From: Kangiella koreensis DSM 16069
Lineage (GTDB): Bacteria > Pseudomonadota > Gammaproteobacteria > Enterobacterales > Kangiellaceae
Length of the DNA: 64,000 nucleotides
Assembly (NCBI RefSeq): GCF_000024085.1
Contig: NC_013166.1
Location: 2,356,001-2,420,000 of the forward strand
Direction: 5' to 3'
The notes beneath the pieces are model-generated. The model searched no databases. It was not told the DNA's origin and saw only the letters and a list, made by a program, of their open reading frames with translations. Positions 32,840 to 42,270 of this stretch are shown here, one piece after another (positions within the stretch are counted from its first letter, which is position 1; each line of letters begins with the position of its first letter). Position numbers and translations under genes: made by a program.

Positions 32840-35674
32840 ATGAGTAAATCATGTTTGGCCACTATTTATCTGTTGGCTAGTTTTTTAATATTTGGCTGCC
32901 AACCCGATGACAAACAGCAGCAAGAAGATGCTCGCAAAACTCAGGTTTCCGAACATGAAACCGTCATTAAGTCTATCGCAGAATCTGAAGCTTCAGAACA
33001 AGTCCCAGACCTGTCTGATGGCGCAGATTTTGAAAGCGATTATCCTGTCGAGATTCCAACGGGTCGCCTGCCCCAGCTGGCACGCCCGACAATGTATTGG
33101 CTTGATTTAACCATCGACCCTGACCAAGATACATTTACTGGCTCGGTTAAAATCAATGTCGAACTGGAAACCACAACTAAACATCTTTGGATACATGGTA
33201 AGGATATCAATGCTCAGTCGGTAGAGGCCAAACTCAGTAGTGGCAAGTCTATCAGCGGTACTTATCAAGAAGTCGATCCAACCGGTGTTGTTAAACTTAG
33301 TTTTAACCAGCCGCTCCCAGCGGGTAATTTTAACCTGATTATTAGCTATCAAGCGCCTTTCAACGAAGCTTTAGAAGGTTTATATCGCGTTAATGATGGA
33401 GGTCTTAATTATGCTTTCACTCAGTTCGAAGCTACTGCGGCACGTCTTGCCTTTCCAAGCTTTGATGAACCCGCGTTTAAGGTTCCTTTCAACTACACTA
33501 TTACCGCTCGTACTAACCATAAAGCCTTTACTAATACGCCCGCCGTCACAGAAACTGATCTCGACAATGGCTGGAAGAGAATTGTTTACGCTCGCTCCAA
33601 ACCACTACCAACTTACCTGATTGCTTTTGCAGTGGGTGATTTTGATGTCGTTGAATGGAAGGCCGTTCCAGTCACTAAGGTTCGTGAGCGAGAGATTCCA
33701 TTGCGAGGCATTGCAACCAAGGGCAAAGGGAAAAAACTAACCTATGCGCTGGAAAATACTAAAGATATTTTGATATCTCTGGAAGATTACTTCCAAATCC
33801 CCTACCCCTACGCCAAACTCGATATTGTCGCGGTACCAGACTTCAATGCTGGCGCCATGGAGAACGTTGGCCTAATAACTTACCGCGAACAGTTACTATT
33901 ATTCGATGACACTATTTCATTGGATCAAAAGCGTGCTTATATGAATGTTCATGCTCATGAGTTGGCACATCAATGGTTTGGCAACCTGGTCACTCCTGTG
34001 TGGTGGGATGATATCTGGCTTAACGAGGCTTTCGCGACCTGGATGGCTCACGTATCCAATAACAACATTTATCCTGAACAAAAATTTCGCCAGACACTCT
34101 TGGAGCGCTCGCTGGGCGCCATGCGTCAGGACAGCTTAATCAATGCTCGCCAGATCCGTCAGCCCATTGCCAGCAACCATGACATTCAGTCCGCGTTTGA
34201 TGGCATTACCTATTCCAAAGGTGGTGGCGTTTTAAGCATGATTGAATCATTCATGACACCGGAAGAATTCCGCGCCGGTATTCAGCATTACATGAAAAAA
34301 CATGAGTTCGGAACCGCCACTGCCAATGATTTCATTACCGCAATCGGCGAAAAATCCACCAAAGTGCCAGTCGAAACCATTCGCTCAGCTTTTAACAGTT
34401 TCCTGGAGCAACCTGGTATTCCTTATCTGCAAGTGGACGTTAGTTGTGAAAACGAACAAGCCACGGTTAATCTGACTCAGTCACGTTACCTGCCCATAGG
34501 CTCGAAAGGCTCCAGCCAACAAAGCTGGGAAGTTCCAGCCTGTATTGAATACGCTATTGATGGTAATCAACACGAATATTGCAACGTGATTGATAGTGCT
34601 GAATATAGCTTTGAGCTCCCTGAAGCGGGTTGCCCTGATTACGTTATGCCTAACTCGGAAGGTGCGGGCTATTACCGTTTCTCAATGTCTGGACAGAACT
34701 GGCAAAATTTGTTGAAGCACAAAGACATGCTGTCTACAGAAGATATGATTTCGGTTAACGACAGTTTCTCTGCTGCAATCAACGCGGGCAAGTTAAGCTT
34801 CCTCGACTTAATTGAAATTGCACCTCAAATCATTGACTCAGAATCGCCTAGAGTTGCCATGGCGCCAACGGACATGCTGAGCTTTGCCTATGAAAAAGTT
34901 GCCAGCTCAGAGGAAGAAAAATCCGTATTGGCACAATTAAACCGTGAGCTATATCTGCAGAAATTAGATCAGCTTGGCTTAGTGACTCGCAAAGAAGACT
35001 CTGTCGATGAAGTTCAAATGCGTAATGCTTTAGTGAGCTTCTTATCACAGGTAGGACAGGATAAAAATCTACGCCATTATTTAACCAAAATGGCCACAGA
35101 CTACACCGGCTATCAAAATGATAATGGGCTGCACCCAGAGAAAGCTGATAGCAATGTCATCAATACGGCCATGGTGGTTGCAGTAGAAGACCTGGGCGTC
35201 CCATTCGCTGAACATTTGCTATCGCAGCTCAATGAGTCTAACGATGGAACCGTACGTGGTCGCATGTTAGCTGGGCTAGGCTCTGTTCAAGATGCTGAGT
35301 ATGCCGCAGAAGTACGTGAGCTGATTTTGTCCGAGTCATTGCGTGATAATGAAATTTATTACATTTTGATGGGCCAAATGAACGATCCTAAGCTACAAGA
35401 TGCTATGTGGGATTGGTTTAAAGAGAACATCGAAGGTGTGAAATCACGCATTCCTCCATTTGGCCAAAATCGATTACCAGTAATTGGTAGCGGTTTCTGT
35501 TCAGAAGAGAAGAAGAAAGACTTTGTGGCTTTCTTTGAGCCAATTGTTCAAGAGCTTGCTGGCGCACCTCGCCCGTTTAAGCAGGCTGTTGAAAGCATTG
35601 AACTCTGTATTGCAAAAGTTGAGCATCACTCTGAAAGTGTTCAACAATATATCAAGCAAGAGTCTGAACAATAA
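32840..35674 (+). CDS. Exported M1-family aminopeptidase (lipoprotein)
   Basis: This 944-residue zinc aminopeptidase of the PepN/ERAP type shows the substrate motif GAMEN (Gly338) in NAGAMENVGLITYREQ, and HELAH (His373, Glu374, His377) with WLNEAFATW carrying the third ligand. It removes N-terminal residues from peptides. MSKSCLATIYLLASFLIFGC gives a convincing lipobox, so it is probably anchored on the periplasmic side of a membrane. The start at 32840 fits GGGGA; an earlier start eight codons upstream is less likely. A helical ERAP1-like C-terminal domain follows. It is the first of two paralogues separated by an MFS gene. Confidence 0.93.
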   Translation: MSKSCLATIYLLASFLIFGCQPDDKQQQEDARKTQVSEHETVIKSIAESEASEQVPDLSDGADFESDYPVEIPTGRLPQLARPTMYWLDLTIDPDQDTFTGSVKINVELETTTKHLWIHGKDINAQSVEAKLSSGKSISGTYQEVDPTGVVKLSFNQPLPAGNFNLIISYQAPFNEALEGLYRVNDGGLNYAFTQFEATAARLAFPSFDEPAFKVPFNYTITARTNHKAFTNTPAVTETDLDNGWKRIVYARSKPLPTYLIAFAVGDFDVVEWKAVPVTKVREREIPLRGIATKGKGKKLTYALENTKDILISLEDYFQIPYPYAKLDIVAVPDFNAGAMENVGLITYREQLLLFDDTISLDQKRAYMNVHAHELAHQWFGNLVTPVWWDDIWLNEAFATWMAHVSNNNIYPEQKFRQTLLERSLGAMRQDSLINARQIRQPIASNHDIQSAFDGITYSKGGGVLSMIESFMTPEEFRAGIQHYMKKHEFGTATANDFITAIGEKSTKVPVETIRSAFNSFLEQPGIPYLQVDVSCENEQATVNLTQSRYLPIGSKGSSQQSWEVPACIEYAIDGNQHEYCNVIDSAEYSFELPEAGCPDYVMPNSEGAGYYRFSMSGQNWQNLLKHKDMLSTEDMISVNDSFSAAINAGKLSFLDLIEIAPQIIDSESPRVAMAPTDMLSFAYEKVASSEEEKSVLAQLNRELYLQKLDQLGLVTRKEDSVDEVQMRNALVSFLSQVGQDKNLRHYLTKMATDYTGYQNDNGLHPEKADSNVINTAMVVAVEDLGVPFAEHLLSQLNESNDGTVRGRMLAGLGSVQDAEYAAEVRELILSESLRDNEIYYILMGQMNDPKLQDAMWDWFKENIEGVKSRIPPFGQNRLPVIGSGFCSEEKKKDFVAFFEPIVQELAGAPRPFKQAVESIELCIAKVEHHSESVQQYIKQESEQ

Positions 35675-35691
35675 CTTTCAACTCAGTCATT

Positions 35692-35720
35692 AAAAAGGCG
35701 CTCAATTGAGCGCCTTTTTT
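35692..35720. terminator. Bidirectional terminator between M1 gene and MFS gene
   Basis: A perfect 9-bp stem GGCGCTCAA / TTGAGCGCC, flanked by A5 on the left and T7 on the right, serves both converging genes. Confidence 0.92.
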
Positions 35721-36919
35721 TATGGCTTCTCAGCCAGTATTCGTTTTTGTATTAAGACAATACAAACAACACCATAAGCAAACGCAAACGCCAGGAAGTG
35801 ATTAATATCGTCAAATAACGAGAACAGATACGGCGCAATGCCCGTTGAGATAATCATAACGGCAGAGACCAATGCTCGGATGGCGCCTAAATGCGTATTA
35901 CCAAACACTTCGGCATAGAAAGAGTTAACAACGGGTCCGTTAGCCGCAACGGTCATCCCCGCTAAAATCATAAAGGCCATCAGCCACCAATCAGTTTGAC
36001 CGTACCATAAGCAGGCAACGCCCAAAATTAATGGCAACAAATACCAACGTAAAAACTTGCGTGGATGACTGGCATCAACCAAAGGCCCAGTCAACAAGGC
36101 ACCAACTACATGAATGACACCATAGATTGCCAAAGTAACGGATAGCCATTCAATCTGCCAACCCTTACTATCAACTAATAATGTCTGATGAAAAAATATC
36201 CCAGTAATTAAAAAAGCTGGGGCAATAATAGCGGGCAAAATTAACCAGAAACGCCAATCAGCCATCACCTGCTTGCGAGTCCAGTCATTATTTTCTGCTA
36301 ACTCATGTACACCCTCAGTATCACGCTTAATGGGCTCTAGCTTTGCTTTGTGTAAACAAAGCATCATCAACGGAAACATCACCAGGCTACTCACTAAGGC
36401 ATAAAGATGCCAGCTACTGGTATGCCCATAATTGAGTAATAAATGCACCGCCATAATCGGCAACACAATTTCACCGGCACCCATGCCCTGTAGCGCTAAA
36501 CTCACGGCCTTACCACGATGATTCGGCATGTAGCGCATCAAAGTAGTGACTGCAATATGGGTCATAAGCCCTTGTCCGCAGAGTCGAATGCCCAGGTAAG
36601 CAATAAATAACATCCATAAATTGGTGCTACTGGCAAAGACTACGCAGGCAGCCACCAAGCCAATCACCACCAAAGTAGTGAATTTCTTCACTGGAATATC
36701 ATCAATCTTGGCGCCGACAAAAAACAGTGTAAAACCGCTTATCAAGGTTGCAACCGAATAGACTAGGCTCAGATTATCTTTCTCTAACAATAAGTTAGCG
36801 ATCAAATCCTTATTAAACAAGGAAATAAAGAAGGTCTGCCCAAGGTTGCCTAAAAAGACACAGAGAAAACCGAATAACAGTAAATATTTGTTGGATTTAA
36901 CAAACTGAAGATAATTCAT
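35720..36919 (-). CDS. MFS transporter, unknown substrate
   Basis: This 399-residue protein has about 12 hydrophobic segments. The inter-helix loops carry FFVGAKIDDIPVKKF, the classic MFS position, and a central cytoplasmic loop with HKAKLEPIKRDTEGVHELAENN. Later segments such as GALLTGPLVDASHPRKF fit the major facilitator fold. It lies between two exported aminopeptidases, so transport of amino acids or small peptides is a possible link, though unproved. It starts with ATG at 36919. Confidence 0.8.
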   Translation of the reverse strand: MNYLQFVKSNKYLLLFGFLCVFLGNLGQTFFISLFNKDLIANLLLEKDNLSLVYSVATLISGFTLFFVGAKIDDIPVKKFTTLVVIGLVAACVVFASSTNLWMLFIAYLGIRLCGQGLMTHIAVTTLMRYMPNHRGKAVSLALQGMGAGEIVLPIMAVHLLLNYGHTSSWHLYALVSSLVMFPLMMLCLHKAKLEPIKRDTEGVHELAENNDWTRKQVMADWRFWLILPAIIAPAFLITGIFFHQTLLVDSKGWQIEWLSVTLAIYGVIHVVGALLTGPLVDASHPRKFLRWYLLPLILGVACLWYGQTDWWLMAFMILAGMTVAANGPVVNSFYAEVFGNTHLGAIRALVSAVMIISTGIAPYLFSLFDDINHFLAFAFAYGVVCIVLIQKRILAEKP

Positions 36920-37186
36920 ATAAAGCGAACACTAAGTTCTGGAATGGCTGTGGTCGCGTATTATAGTGTTTGTTGCCTAAGAACTCTAATCAACTGTGAT
37001 TTGCCACAACTGGTGAATTTGATAAATTCCCATTCTTTAAAAATTGAACCAGTATTGGATTCGCCCATTCAATCAATATAGTTTAGAGTATTATCGCACA
37101 GGGGATTTTAAAATCTCTTCGTGAAATTCGAACAATACACAATAAAAAATTAACCACCATATATTAAAAGCTGATGGAGAAATATA

Positions 37187-39928
37187 ATGAAAACCAGATA
37201 TCTAATCACTATCTGTTTATTAATGATCTTGAGTATTTATTGCTTACCGCAGGTTGTTAACGCAAATAACCAAGAGCAACATTTTGAGCCATTAAAAGCA
37301 TACCCTGAACAACCACCTCTTGGCCGTTTACCACAATCAGTCCGCCCCACTATGTATTGGCTAGACTTAACCATAGACCCAGACAAAGGCAGCTTCAATG
37401 GCATTGTTCGTATTAACCTTGATATTGATGTAGAAACACAGCATATTTGGCTTCATGGAAAAGATATAAAAGCACAATCCATCCAATTGCTGCTCTCCGA
37501 TGGAAGTACTGTTAATGGGCAATATGTGCAGGTTGATAACACAGGGGTAGTTAAACTAACTTTTGAACAAGCAATTTTTCCTGGTAGCGCCCAGCTTCAA
37601 ATCAATTATGAAACGCATTTTAACAATAATCTTGAGGGACTATACCGAATTAACGAGGCCGGGATAAACTATGTGTTTACACACTTCCAACCCATTTCTG
37701 CAAGATTAGCTTTCCCAGGATTTGACGAACCAGCATTCAAAGTTCCTTTTAATTATACAATCAAGACTAGAGTACAGAATAAAGTTTTCGGTAATTCTCG
37801 CGTCACTTCTGAAACAGCTGTTGGTGATGGTTGGAAAGAGGTTCGTTTTGCGCAGACCCAACCCTTACCAACATATCTAGTAGCTTTCGCAATTGGTGAT
37901 TTTGATGTGGTGGAGTGGCAAGATATACCAACTACCGACATCCGACACAAAACCATACCTTTACGAGGAATTGCCACAAAAGGTAAAGGAGACCAATTGA
38001 ACTATGCGCTAGAAAATACAAAAGGGGTTCTCATCAACCTCGAGCAATACTTCGAGATCCCCTTCCCCTACGAAAAACTTGATATTGTTGCAGTACCAGA
38101 AATGGCTTTTACAGCGATGGAAAATGCGGGGTTGATAACTTATCGTGAACAACTTTTACTGCTGGACAATAATGCACCGCTCCAACAAAAGCAAGCTTAC
38201 CTCTCGACACATGCTCATGAAATAGCCCATCAATGGTTTGGAAACTTAGTAACTTTGGAATGGTGGGATGATCTTTGGCTTAATGAGGCTTTCGCTACTT
38301 GGTTGTCTTATGTTTCAAACAGCCAAACTTATCCTGAATATCAGTTTGATCAGATGTTACTTAGCCGCTCTTTAGGTATCATGACCGCCGATAGTTTAAT
38401 GAATGCACGCACCATCCGCCACGACATCAATAACAATGACGAAGTTCAATCTGCTTTTACTGGGATAACCTATATAAAAGGTGGTGGGTTATTAAGTATG
38501 CTAGAGGCATTTATTGGGAAAGAGAACTTTCGTTCAGGCATAAAAAATTATCTCAAGAAACATGCGTTTAAGAATGCTAATGCTGATGACTTTATAACAG
38601 CATTAGGAGAACAATCTAGCATAAAATCTTTAACACAAATCAAACAATCTTTTTCTAGCTTTCTTAACCAGCCAGGCATCCCTCTTCTTAACCTCAAGTT
38701 TAGCTGTAAAGATACACTAAAACCAAGCATCTCTATAACACAGTCACGCTATCTTCCATTAGGGTCAAAAGGCTCCACCACACAAACATGGGATGTTCCT
38801 GCTTGTATCAAATATTCAGTTAATGGTCATCAGAAGACACTGTGCGATATAATAAAACAAGAGCAACAGGTTCTAGTATTGCCAGAAGAACATTGCCCTT
38901 CATTTATCATGCCAAATTCGAATGGTTCTGGTTACTATCGTTTTAGTCTTTCAAAAGATGGCTGGCAATCGCTATTAAAGCATAGCGCTCAGCTTAGCGC
39001 GGAAGATATGATGTCTATAACGAATAATCTTGAAGGTGCCATAAACGCTGGGAAGCTCAAATTTAACGAGCTTATTGAAATTACTCCAACTATCATTGAC
39101 AATAATTCGGCAGCTATTAGCTTGCAACCAATTTATCTACTTAGCTTTGTCTATAATAATATAGCTGAGAATAAACAGCAGAAAGCAAAGCTCGCCAAAC
39201 TTTATCGCAGCCTTTATGGCCAACGTCTCAAAGAGCTTGGTCTTGTCAATAAAGATACCGACTCCATCAACGCTATTCAGCTTCGCACTCAACTAATAAG
39301 TTTTTTGTCTAATGAAGGAGAAGATAAAGCCATTAGGAAATTCCTCTTAGATATGGCAATCGCCTATACAGGATATATGGGCGACAACAAAGTTCATCCA
39401 GAAAAAGCTGATAGCAATGTCATAAAAACTGCCATTAAAGTCGCTGTAGAGGACCTCGGAAAACCTTACGCACAACATTTAAGGAATCTTCTTGAGAAAG
39501 CAAAAGAGGGATCTTTACGTAATCAAATACTTAGCGGCTTGGCATCTATAAAAGACCCAGAGTACGCAGCTGAAGTTAGAGACTTAATATTAACCCCATC
39601 TATTCGTGATAATGAAATTGGGTTACTGATCTTTGACCAACTAAGCAGCAGTGAAACACGCGCACCTATGTGGAAATGGTTTAAAGAGAATTTTGAGCAC
39701 ATCAAATCTAGAACCCCCCCTTCCTATCATGCTGATTTGGTTATTGTAGGCCAGTCATTCTGTTCTGCTCCTGAAAAAGAAGAGTTTATTTCATTCTTTC
39801 GACCGTTAGTAAAAGGTAATGCTGCAGCAGAGCATAAATTTCAACGACAAGTTGAAGTGATTGAACTATGTATTTCACAAGTTGAATTTCATCAAAAATA
39901 CGTCGACAAATACCTCAAATTGCAGTAG
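37187..39928 (+). CDS. Exported M1-family aminopeptidase, paralogue with altered GAMEN motif
   Basis: The 913-residue protein is clearly related to the M1 enzyme at 32840-35674 over nearly its whole length. It has a signal peptide (LITICLLMILSIYCLPQVVNA) but no lipobox, so it should be soluble in the periplasm or secreted. Zinc motif HEIAH (His344, His348) and WLNEAFATW are intact. The GAMEN motif reads TAMEN (Thr309 for Gly), while Glu and Asn stay. That Gly backbone lines the substrate pocket, so specificity may differ. GGAGAAATATA precedes the ATG. The paralogues share a TTTAGAGTATTAT element upstream. Confidence 0.92.
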   Translation: MKTRYLITICLLMILSIYCLPQVVNANNQEQHFEPLKAYPEQPPLGRLPQSVRPTMYWLDLTIDPDKGSFNGIVRINLDIDVETQHIWLHGKDIKAQSIQLLLSDGSTVNGQYVQVDNTGVVKLTFEQAIFPGSAQLQINYETHFNNNLEGLYRINEAGINYVFTHFQPISARLAFPGFDEPAFKVPFNYTIKTRVQNKVFGNSRVTSETAVGDGWKEVRFAQTQPLPTYLVAFAIGDFDVVEWQDIPTTDIRHKTIPLRGIATKGKGDQLNYALENTKGVLINLEQYFEIPFPYEKLDIVAVPEMAFTAMENAGLITYREQLLLLDNNAPLQQKQAYLSTHAHEIAHQWFGNLVTLEWWDDLWLNEAFATWLSYVSNSQTYPEYQFDQMLLSRSLGIMTADSLMNARTIRHDINNNDEVQSAFTGITYIKGGGLLSMLEAFIGKENFRSGIKNYLKKHAFKNANADDFITALGEQSSIKSLTQIKQSFSSFLNQPGIPLLNLKFSCKDTLKPSISITQSRYLPLGSKGSTTQTWDVPACIKYSVNGHQKTLCDIIKQEQQVLVLPEEHCPSFIMPNSNGSGYYRFSLSKDGWQSLLKHSAQLSAEDMMSITNNLEGAINAGKLKFNELIEITPTIIDNNSAAISLQPIYLLSFVYNNIAENKQQKAKLAKLYRSLYGQRLKELGLVNKDTDSINAIQLRTQLISFLSNEGEDKAIRKFLLDMAIAYTGYMGDNKVHPEKADSNVIKTAIKVAVEDLGKPYAQHLRNLLEKAKEGSLRNQILSGLASIKDPEYAAEVRDLILTPSIRDNEIGLLIFDQLSSSETRAPMWKWFKENFEHIKSRTPPSYHADLVIVGQSFCSAPEKEEFISFFRPLVKGNAAAEHKFQRQVEVIELCISQVEFHQKYVDKYLKLQ

Positions 39929-39948
39929 TGGTGATATATTAATAAAGA

Positions 39949-39970
39949 AGGCGCCTATAGGCGCCTTTCT
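39949..39970 (+). terminator. Terminator after the second M1 gene
   Basis: A 7-bp GC stem AGGCGCC / GGCGCCT around the loop TATA is followed by TTTCT, about 20 bp after the stop. Confidence 0.8.
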
Positions 39971-39993
39971 CATAACAGATTGCCTATTAATAA

Positions 39994-40416
39994 CTAGGAT
40001 AACCAACCTCTGCTTTTACTAAAGTTTGAGAACCATAATAGGAATATACCCACAATCGACAATACCGCTGGTAATGCTGCGGCTTGCGAACCTAAAAGTT
40101 CTATACTGTTACTCATAAACAAAATGTAACTGGCTTGCACCAGAATCGCCAGTAATGAGATAAGGAAAAACAATTGAGCAACACTTTTTCTGAGTAGTAA
40201 TAAAATGCTGCCTAAAGCTCCAGAGAATACAGCCGTTGCGAAAGCACCGGTCACCCAGGCAGGAGTGGCATTATGCAGCTGCTGCATTACCTCATCCATT
40301 TGAGCAAAAGCTTCTGGTGTGATTAAACGCATACTAATGTATTGATAGACTCCAACTAGATTCCAAGCCAAAGACAATATGGCAATAACCCAGAACCACA
40401 TAGGTAACTTATTCAT
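39994..40416 (-). CDS. Small integral membrane protein, unknown function
   Basis: The 140-residue protein has four hydrophobic helices (WFWVIAILSLAWNLVGVYQYI; WVTGAFATAVFSGALGSILLLL; LFFLISLLAILVQASYILFM; AALPAVLSIVGIFLLWF). A short loop with PEAFAQMDEVMQQL lies after the first. Similar four-helix proteins are widespread but uncharacterised. The ATG at 40416 is used because GGGGGA lies before it; an ATG five codons upstream overlaps that site. It is the second of a minus-strand pair after the MFS gene, with a 79-bp gap. Confidence 0.7.
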   Translation of the reverse strand: MNKLPMWFWVIAILSLAWNLVGVYQYISMRLITPEAFAQMDEVMQQLHNATPAWVTGAFATAVFSGALGSILLLLRKSVAQLFFLISLLAILVQASYILFMSNSIELLGSQAAALPAVLSIVGIFLLWFSNFSKSRGWLS

Positions 40417-40495
40417 AGTAATTTCCCCCATTGATGTAACTTTTATTTTAATAACACTCTTGTTATACCTTAACTTTCATCGAAACATCAATTGG

Positions 40496-41839
40496 TTATT
40501 TTTCTTGCTGCACCTCTTGTAAGCCCACCGCAATCCATGATGACAACAAACACATGATGGTCATTACAATCATCACCGCCCGCAAACCAAAGTATTCTGC
40601 GATGACGCTAAACACGGCTCCGGCTAACAACAAAAGACCAATAATAGTGTTTGATAGTGCGGTATAGGCTGCACGATTGTCAGCATCAGCCATGTCCACT
40701 AAATGAGTTGAACGGCCCAATCGGACGCCATGATAAGCAATCATTAAGATGAACAGTAGTGCAGGGAGGACAATGAACTCCCGCAATACATTTTGCCAGT
40801 CGAATATGGCGGTCATAGCCAGCGCCAAGGCCGCAAAAAGCCCAGAATAAATCAAGACTCTACGACTCGATTGATCCGATAAATGACCCCACACGTAACT
40901 GCTTAATAAACTAGCCAATGCCGAGGCTAGCACCAGGGAACCTAAACCACTTAACCCGTTGGCTACCCCACTTTCACCGCCTAAGGTCACCATAAATGGC
41001 GGGGCCAACGCAGTAGCAATCAACAACCCTCGCACCGCAATAAATCGAACTAATTGCTTATCCCTGACCAGTAAAGATAAATTTTCACGTGCTACCGTTA
41101 ACGGATTGCCACCACCCTCGGTTGCGCCTTTTTCTTCAGCTAAGCTGGTAAACATCACACTGGCAAAAATCCATAAAGCGCCAGCAACTAATAAACCGCC
41201 GAGCACTAAAATTTGCCTTTCCAGCCAGCCTGAACTTAATAACAAGGCATAAGCAATCACAGCACCAGCAGCAATCGACGCAGCTAATCCTGTGGTGCGT
41301 CCGCGCATTGATTTTGAAACCGTTTTACCCAGAACATCTTTGTAAGAAACCGAACAGACACTACGCGCCACAGCCAGAACTGCCAGCAAACCTAAAATAC
41401 TCCAACCTGCGAAATCTGGCGCCAGAAATAGCGCACTTAACGCCATACCGATGGCGCAAGCTCCCTGCACAAAACTTCCCACTACCCATGCCCATTTACG
41501 CTGCGGCATGCTTCGTAACGCACCGGCAGTAAACAGTTGCGGCAACAAGGCGCCTGCTTCGCGGATTGGAACCAATAAACCAACCATAAAAGAGGAAGCC
41601 CCTAAAACCGACAGCAACCAACTCAAGATCAGTTTCGGATCAATCAAACCATCCGCTACCTTTGTGGAGGTTAGCGAAATGACATGAGTAACAACGTTTT
41701 GGGGTTGATGACGACAAGCTGCCTCGGGAATGTCTTTACAGACCCGACCATCGTCTTCTGAGGTGAGGGATTGATAAACCGCCTCCAGAGTGGAGGCGGT
41801 TTCATTTGAGTTTGATTGAGCTTTTGATGACTCAGTCAT
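40496..41839 (-). CDS. MFS transporter with N-terminal hydrophilic extension
   Basis: The 447-residue protein begins with about 70 polar residues (MTESSKAQSNSNETA..), unusual for a carrier. About 12 helices follow, including the first-loop signature REAGALLPQLF and a later helix with VWGHLSDQSSRRVL, which fits the MFS loop motif. The substrate is unknown. An N-terminal cytoplasmic arm may regulate the carrier or bind a partner; it has two Cys (VCKDIPEAACRH). It is divergent from nothing close. A 235-bp repeat lies 98 bp upstream. Confidence 0.75.
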   Translation of the reverse strand: MTESSKAQSNSNETASTLEAVYQSLTSEDDGRVCKDIPEAACRHQPQNVVTHVISLTSTKVADGLIDPKLILSWLLSVLGASSFMVGLLVPIREAGALLPQLFTAGALRSMPQRKWAWVVGSFVQGACAIGMALSALFLAPDFAGWSILGLLAVLAVARSVCSVSYKDVLGKTVSKSMRGRTTGLAASIAAGAVIAYALLLSSGWLERQILVLGGLLVAGALWIFASVMFTSLAEEKGATEGGGNPLTVARENLSLLVRDKQLVRFIAVRGLLIATALAPPFMVTLGGESGVANGLSGLGSLVLASALASLLSSYVWGHLSDQSSRRVLIYSGLFAALALAMTAIFDWQNVLREFIVLPALLFILMIAYHGVRLGRSTHLVDMADADNRAAYTALSNTIIGLLLLAGAVFSVIAEYFGLRAVMIVMTIMCLLSSWIAVGLQEVQQEK

Positions 41840-41936
41840 AAAACTCCTGTGATGGATTAATATTATAAGTTGTATTCATTCAACAACGATTATGAACTGA
41901 CCAAATACTTTGACTATATTCATTCCAGTGCTCATG

Positions 41937-42170
41937 GTTTCGCTACTCAGCGAGTTACTTTTCTTGCGTGGTCAAGAAAAGTAACCAAAAGAAGACCACC
42001 CCGTGATTGAGGTTTCGCTTCGCTCAACTACCTTCGTATCCGTCAAGCCATTTTACGCACCGCAAAATACGTTCCATCCATGGCCCGAATTTTGCTATTC
42101 AAATCATCCACGATTTGAATTGCTATGTCTTGCCTTCAACTCAGCTCAATCAAAGGGGATATATTGGTGC
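41937..42170 (+). repeat. 235-bp dispersed repeat, copy B
   Basis: This is the second copy of the element at 4537-4771, same orientation. The first 65 bp are almost identical and hold the perfect 13-bp stem at 41954-41966 / 41973-41985. The remainder is diverged but keeps the small TCAAATC/GATTTGA hairpin and the ATTGGTGC end. It occupies most of the 431-bp gap between acnA and the MFS gene. Confidence 0.8.
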
Positions 42171-42233
42171 AAACTTCAATAGCCCTACTAAACTTACATT
42201 TCTGGAGTTAAATCCACTTATTTAAGTTTATAG

Positions 42234-42262
42234 GATGGGTTAGGCGTTAGCCGTAACCCATC
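42234..42262. repeat. GATGGGTTA palindrome (REP-like)
   Basis: Arms GATGGGTTA (42234-42242) and TAACCCATC (42254-42262) enclose GGCGTTAGCCG, which itself pairs GGC/GCC. The sequence is, as far as I know, common in intergenic DNA of diverse gammaproteobacteria. It ends 8 bp after the acnA stop and may work as a transcript-end hairpin, although no T-run follows. Confidence 0.6.
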
Positions 42263-42270
42263 AAATTAGT

